Source of the DNA: Vogesella sp. XCS3
GTDB taxonomy: Bacteria; Pseudomonadota; Gammaproteobacteria; Burkholderiales; Chromobacteriaceae
Length of the DNA: 64,000 bases
Reading direction: 5' to 3'
Assembly (NCBI RefSeq): GCF_020616155.1
Contig: NZ_CP085530.1
Coordinates: 1,053,501-1,117,500 of the forward strand
The first letter of the stretch is position 1. Each line of letters starts with the position of its first letter. The position numbers and the translations under genes are program-made. Below, one piece after another: positions 61,538-64,000 of the stretch. A model generated the notes under the pieces. It was not told the DNA's origin, did no database searches, and worked only from the letters and a program-made list of their open reading frames with translations.

Positions 61538-61560
61538 TCATTACGGCTGCCCGTTCGCAG

Positions 61561-61586
61561 CAAAACGCCCCGCCAAAGCGGGGCGT
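61561..61586 (-). terminator. terminator of the Atm1-type exporter gene
   Basis: A 10-bp AACGCCCCGC/GCGGGGCGTT stem with a CAAA loop. T4 follows on the minus strand, 26 bp past the stop. Confidence 0.85.
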
Positions 61587-61611
61587 TGCCACATGCGGCC
61601 AAGCTTGCGAC

Positions 61612-63405
61612 TCAGGCTTCCAGCGCCTCGCCCTCTTGCTGCAAGCGCCACATTTCTGCGTAACGCCCGCCCTGCGCCAGCAGCTCGCGGTGCGTACCGC
61701 GCTCGATAATATGGCCACCATCCATCACCAGAATGCAATCCGCCTCGGCGATGGTCGATAGCCGGTGCGCAATGATCAGCGTGGTACGGTTGGCCGCAAT
61801 ACTGAGCAGCTCGGCCTGGATGGCCTTCTCGGTACGCGAATCCAGTGCACTGGTCGCCTCGTCAAAAATCAGCACCGGCGGGTTTTTCAGGATGGTGCGG
61901 GCAATGGCCACACGCTGCTTTTCGCCGCCAGACAGCTTGAGGCCGCGCTCGCCCACGGTGGTGTCGTAGCCATCCGGCAGGCCCATCACAAAGTCGTGGA
62001 TATGCGCCGAACGGGCAGCCTCGATCACCTCTTCCCGCGTGGCATCGGGCCGGCCATAAGCAATGTTGTAGTAGATGCTGTCGTTAAACAGCACCGTGTC
62101 TTGCGGCACGATGCCGATATGCGCACGCAGGCTATCCTGGCTGAGCTCGCGAATATCGCTACCGTTAAAGCAGATCGCCCCGCTGCTGACATCGTAAAAA
62201 CGGAACAGCAGGCGCGACAGCGTGGATTTGCCCGCACCGCTCGCTCCCACCACCGCCACGGTATGGCCGGCAGGAATATCAAAGCTGACGTCGTGCAAAA
62301 TGGTGCGTTTGGCATCGTAGCCAAAGCCGACGCCATCAAAACGGATCGCCACATCGCGGCTAGCCAAGGGCTGAGCCGTCGGGCGGTCTGCCACCTCGGC
62401 ACCCACATTCAGCAGTGTGAACATGCGCTCCATGTCGGCCAGCGAATGGCGGATTTCGCGGTAAACAAAGCCCAGAAAATGCAGCGGCGCCCACAGCTGG
62501 GTAATAAAGGTGGCCACCAGCACCACATCCCCCACCGTCATTTCGCCCTGGTTAACCCCGCGTGCGGCCAACCACATGATCAGCGTCACACCGGTGGCAA
62601 TGATCACGCCCTGCCCCGCGTTCAGGAACGATAGCGACACCTGGTTCTTGATGGCGGACTGCTCCCACGACGCCAGGTTGCCGTCGTAGCGGCGGGTTTC
62701 GTAGCCCTCGTTGCCAAAGTACTTGACCGTTTCGTAGTTGATCAGCGCATCGATGGCCTTGCTGTTGGCCTTGGAATCCAGATCATTCATGCTGCGGCGA
62801 AATACCGTGCGCCACTCGGTAATCACCAGGGTAAACACGATATAAATGGCAATGGTGGCAAAGGTCACCACGGCAAACCAGGCGTTATAGCGATGCAGCA
62901 AAATGCCGATCACCAGGCCGATTTCCACCAGCGTGGGCAAAATGTTGAACACGGTAAAGTTCAGCAAAAAACCAATGCCCTTGGTACCGCGCTCGATATC
63001 GCGGCTCATGCCGCCCGTCTGGCGCTCCAGGTGAAAACGCAGGCTCAGGCGGAACAGGTGCGAAAACACCTCGCGCGCCACCGTGCGCACCGCCCCCTGC
63101 ACCACGCGGGCAAAAATGGCATCGCGCAGCTCGCCCAGCACGCTGGACAGCAAGCGCGCCAGGCCATAGCCGGCCAGCGCCAGCAGCGGCACCACCGCCA
63201 TGGTGGCCGGCAACGACAGCTGGTCCACGATATCTTTCAGGTACAGCGGCGTGGCAACACCCGCTACCTTGGCCGCAATCAGGCAAGCCAGCGCCAGCAG
63301 CACGCGCAGCTTGAAGCGCCACAGGTAGGGCAGCAGGGTCTTCAGGGTTTTCAGGTCGTTACGGTCGGTAGGCGGCGGGGTATTGCCGTGGGCAAAATGA
63401 CGCAT
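61612..63405 (-). CDS. Atm1-type ABC exporter (fused permease and ATPase)
   Basis: A 597-residue half-transporter. Six membrane helices (about residues 30-320) precede an ATPase domain with Walker A GASGAGKS, signature LSGGEKQRVAIAR, Walker B VLIFDEATSALD and the switch His in IIAHRLSTIAEAD. YFGNEGYETRRYDGNLASWE and SLSFLNAGQGVIIATG are typical of Atm1/ABCB7-type proteins, which export glutathione-linked sulfur or metal compounds. The substrate is inferred from the family. Two repeat copies (61788, 62564) lie within it. Confidence 0.92.
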   Translation of the reverse strand: MRHFAHGNTPPPTDRNDLKTLKTLLPYLWRFKLRVLLALACLIAAKVAGVATPLYLKDIVDQLSLPATMAVVPLLALAGYGLARLLSSVLGELRDAIFARVVQGAVRTVAREVFSHLFRLSLRFHLERQTGGMSRDIERGTKGIGFLLNFTVFNILPTLVEIGLVIGILLHRYNAWFAVVTFATIAIYIVFTLVITEWRTVFRRSMNDLDSKANSKAIDALINYETVKYFGNEGYETRRYDGNLASWEQSAIKNQVSLSFLNAGQGVIIATGVTLIMWLAARGVNQGEMTVGDVVLVATFITQLWAPLHFLGFVYREIRHSLADMERMFTLLNVGAEVADRPTAQPLASRDVAIRFDGVGFGYDAKRTILHDVSFDIPAGHTVAVVGASGAGKSTLSRLLFRFYDVSSGAICFNGSDIRELSQDSLRAHIGIVPQDTVLFNDSIYYNIAYGRPDATREEVIEAARSAHIHDFVMGLPDGYDTTVGERGLKLSGGEKQRVAIARTILKNPPVLIFDEATSALDSRTEKAIQAELLSIAANRTTLIIAHRLSTIAEADCILVMDGGHIIERGTHRELLAQGGRYAEMWRLQQEGEALEA

Positions 63406-63432
63406 GCAGGCTTTCGGTGAGGGCTGTGCCGC

Positions 63433-63810
63433 TTAATGCAGCACGCGCGGGGCGATCAGGTGAAATTCGGGAATCTCGGCGTCAAAGGCGTGGCCATCGT
63501 CAGCTTCCATCTGGTAGCTGCCGCGCATGGTGCCGTACGGGGTGGTCAGTGCCGAACCACTGGTATAGGTGTAGCTTTCGCCCGGCTGCAGGTGCGGGTG
63601 CTCGCCCACTACCCCCATACCACGCACCTCCTGTACCTTGCCATTGGCGTCGGTAATCACCCAGTGGCGTGACAGCAACCTGGCTGGCTGCTCGCCCGTG
63701 TTCTTGAGGGTAATGCGGTAAGCAAAGGCATAGCGGTCAGACTCCACGCTGGAATGCTGCGCCTGGTACATAACCTCGGCCGATACGGTGATATGGTATT
63801 TCTGGCTCAC
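63433..63810 (-). CDS. apaG: ApaG protein
   Basis: A 125-residue beta-sandwich protein of the ApaG/CorD family, function unclear, linked to magnesium/cobalt resistance and Ap4A genes in enterobacteria. Signature blocks are YAFAYRITLKNTGEQPARLLSRHW, VVGEHPHLQPGESYTYTSG and GTMRGSYQMEADDG. The start is GTG 63810 with an AAAGGAC site; it gives exactly the E. coli ApaG length. It lies 27 bp upstream of the Atm1-type gene and diverges from rpe. Confidence 0.94.
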   Translation of the reverse strand: MSQKYHITVSAEVMYQAQHSSVESDRYAFAYRITLKNTGEQPARLLSRHWVITDANGKVQEVRGMGVVGEHPHLQPGESYTYTSGSALTTPYGTMRGSYQMEADDGHAFDAEIPEFHLIAPRVLH

Positions 63811-63947
63811 GATAAGTCCTTTGATGCGGGCGGCCAACTGCTGGCCACCATGGCGCGAAACGAGAGCTAATTGTACGACACGCATCGCACCAGCGGGGGC
63901 GATCGCTTACAATGGCGCCCATTTCCAGCCCTGCCCACGATACCGCC

Positions 63948-64000
63948 ATGAGCCAATTCCGTATTGCACCGTCCATCCTGTCTGCCGACTTTGCCCGCCT
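63948..64000 (+). CDS. rpe: ribulose-phosphate 3-epimerase, N-terminal fragment
   Basis: The first 17 codons, beginning MSQFRIAPSILSADFARL, match the start of Rpe, which interconverts ribulose 5-phosphate and xylulose 5-phosphate. IAPSILSADF is the family signature. The gene continues beyond the window. apaG is divergent upstream, with a TACAAT at 63908-63913 in the gap that could be a -10 box. Confidence 0.93.
   Translation, partial: MSQFRIAPSILSADFAR

Larger units (their letters stand above)
1984..62573. repeat. dispersed 10-mer GGTTGGCCGC, 39 exact copies (uptake-sequence-like)
   Basis: Exact copies on the plus strand start at 4231, 4787, 5423, 5621, 9784, 10453, 11892, 19892, 26233, 30964, 34118, 35930, 39016, 40063, 43775, 43826, 47980, 52749, 56147, 57520 and 61788. 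Copies on the minus strand (read as GCGGCCAACC) start at 1984, 5629, 17308, 18379, 20119, 24689, 27939, 32033, 33609, 34969, 37159, 39584, 44056, 45248, 49619, 51265, 54085 and 62564. About two thirds are followed by A and about half preceded by A. Ten copies are intergenic. More than a dozen 9-of-10 variants also occur (for example 3091, 6502, 28888, 32770, 52685). Counts were made by eye. Confidence 0.9.

Noticed and set aside
1984..62573. Dispersed 10-mer as insertion-sequence ends or a Chi-type recombination site
   Set aside because: Copies have no common flanking sequence or spacing, which excludes element ends. The near-equal strand distribution argues against Chi or other orientation-biased motifs.
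1..64000. CRISPR arrays, rRNA genes, prophage or transposase genes
   Set aside because: No regularly spaced direct repeats, no rRNA signatures and no integrase or transposase motifs were seen on either strand.

Overview
The window is chromosomal, GC-rich DNA from a betaproteobacterium, most likely of the Chromobacteriaceae/Neisseriales (Chromobacterium, Vogesella, Aquitalea and relatives). The class III transaminase at 24818-26197 matches my memory of the Chromobacterium violaceum omega-transaminase in length and in most motifs. The gyrA/serC/pheA/DAHP synthase neighbourhood also fits this order. No rRNA, phage, CRISPR array or transposase gene was found. There is one tRNA (Thr, TGT).

Layout. 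1-9.2 kb: housekeeping singletons (hydrolase, DUF808 membrane protein, Hsp70-like ATPase, Mpo1-like protein, Crp/Fnr regulator, K+ channel, ppnP, Hpt/HD-GYP protein, cold-shock protein, DUF1415, acyltransferase), then a 55-codon small gene. 9.7-19.7 kb: a formate dehydrogenase locus. A sensor kinase and an NtrC-type activator diverge from fdhA-B-C (fdnGHI-like), fdhD and fdhE, with a sigma-54 promoter and paired activator sites between them. 19.8-24.6 kb: a two-domain GNAT gene and a motB-methyltransferase-HDOD-RNA methyltransferase operon. 24.8-31.9 kb: a gamma-glutamyl-putrescine degradation cluster (transaminase, puuA, puuD, ald on one strand; puuR, puuC on the other). 32-35 kb and 42-43.5 kb: molybdenum cofactor genes (moaA, mobA; mobB, moaD, moaE), which supply the molybdoenzyme formate dehydrogenase. 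35-42 kb: UPF0149, methyltransferase, a UmuD-like peptidase, a sugar transporter and a GGDEF protein. 43.5-46 kb: crcB and a TetR-controlled acyl-CoA pair. 46-48.3 kb: dapF-DUF484-membrane protein. 48.3-58.8 kb: a leftward aromatic/serine/gyrA block. 59-64 kb: amino-acid ABC components, an exported histone-H1-like basic protein, tRNA-Thr, an Atm1-type exporter, apaG and the start of rpe.

The most striking signal is a short motif, GGTTGGCCGC (usually extended to aGGTTGGCCGCa). I counted 39 exact copies on both strands, in and between genes, where fewer than one is expected from base composition. Two copies back to back form a 38-bp perfect palindrome acting as a terminator. This is how the DNA uptake sequences of Neisseriaceae behave, so I propose it as an uptake-sequence-like motif of this lineage. 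Other points of interest are a 371-bp MITE-like element that has split a terminator hairpin, a DAHP synthase lacking its metal-binding cysteine, a possible small RNA downstream of moaA, and several small genes with good ribosome-binding sites.
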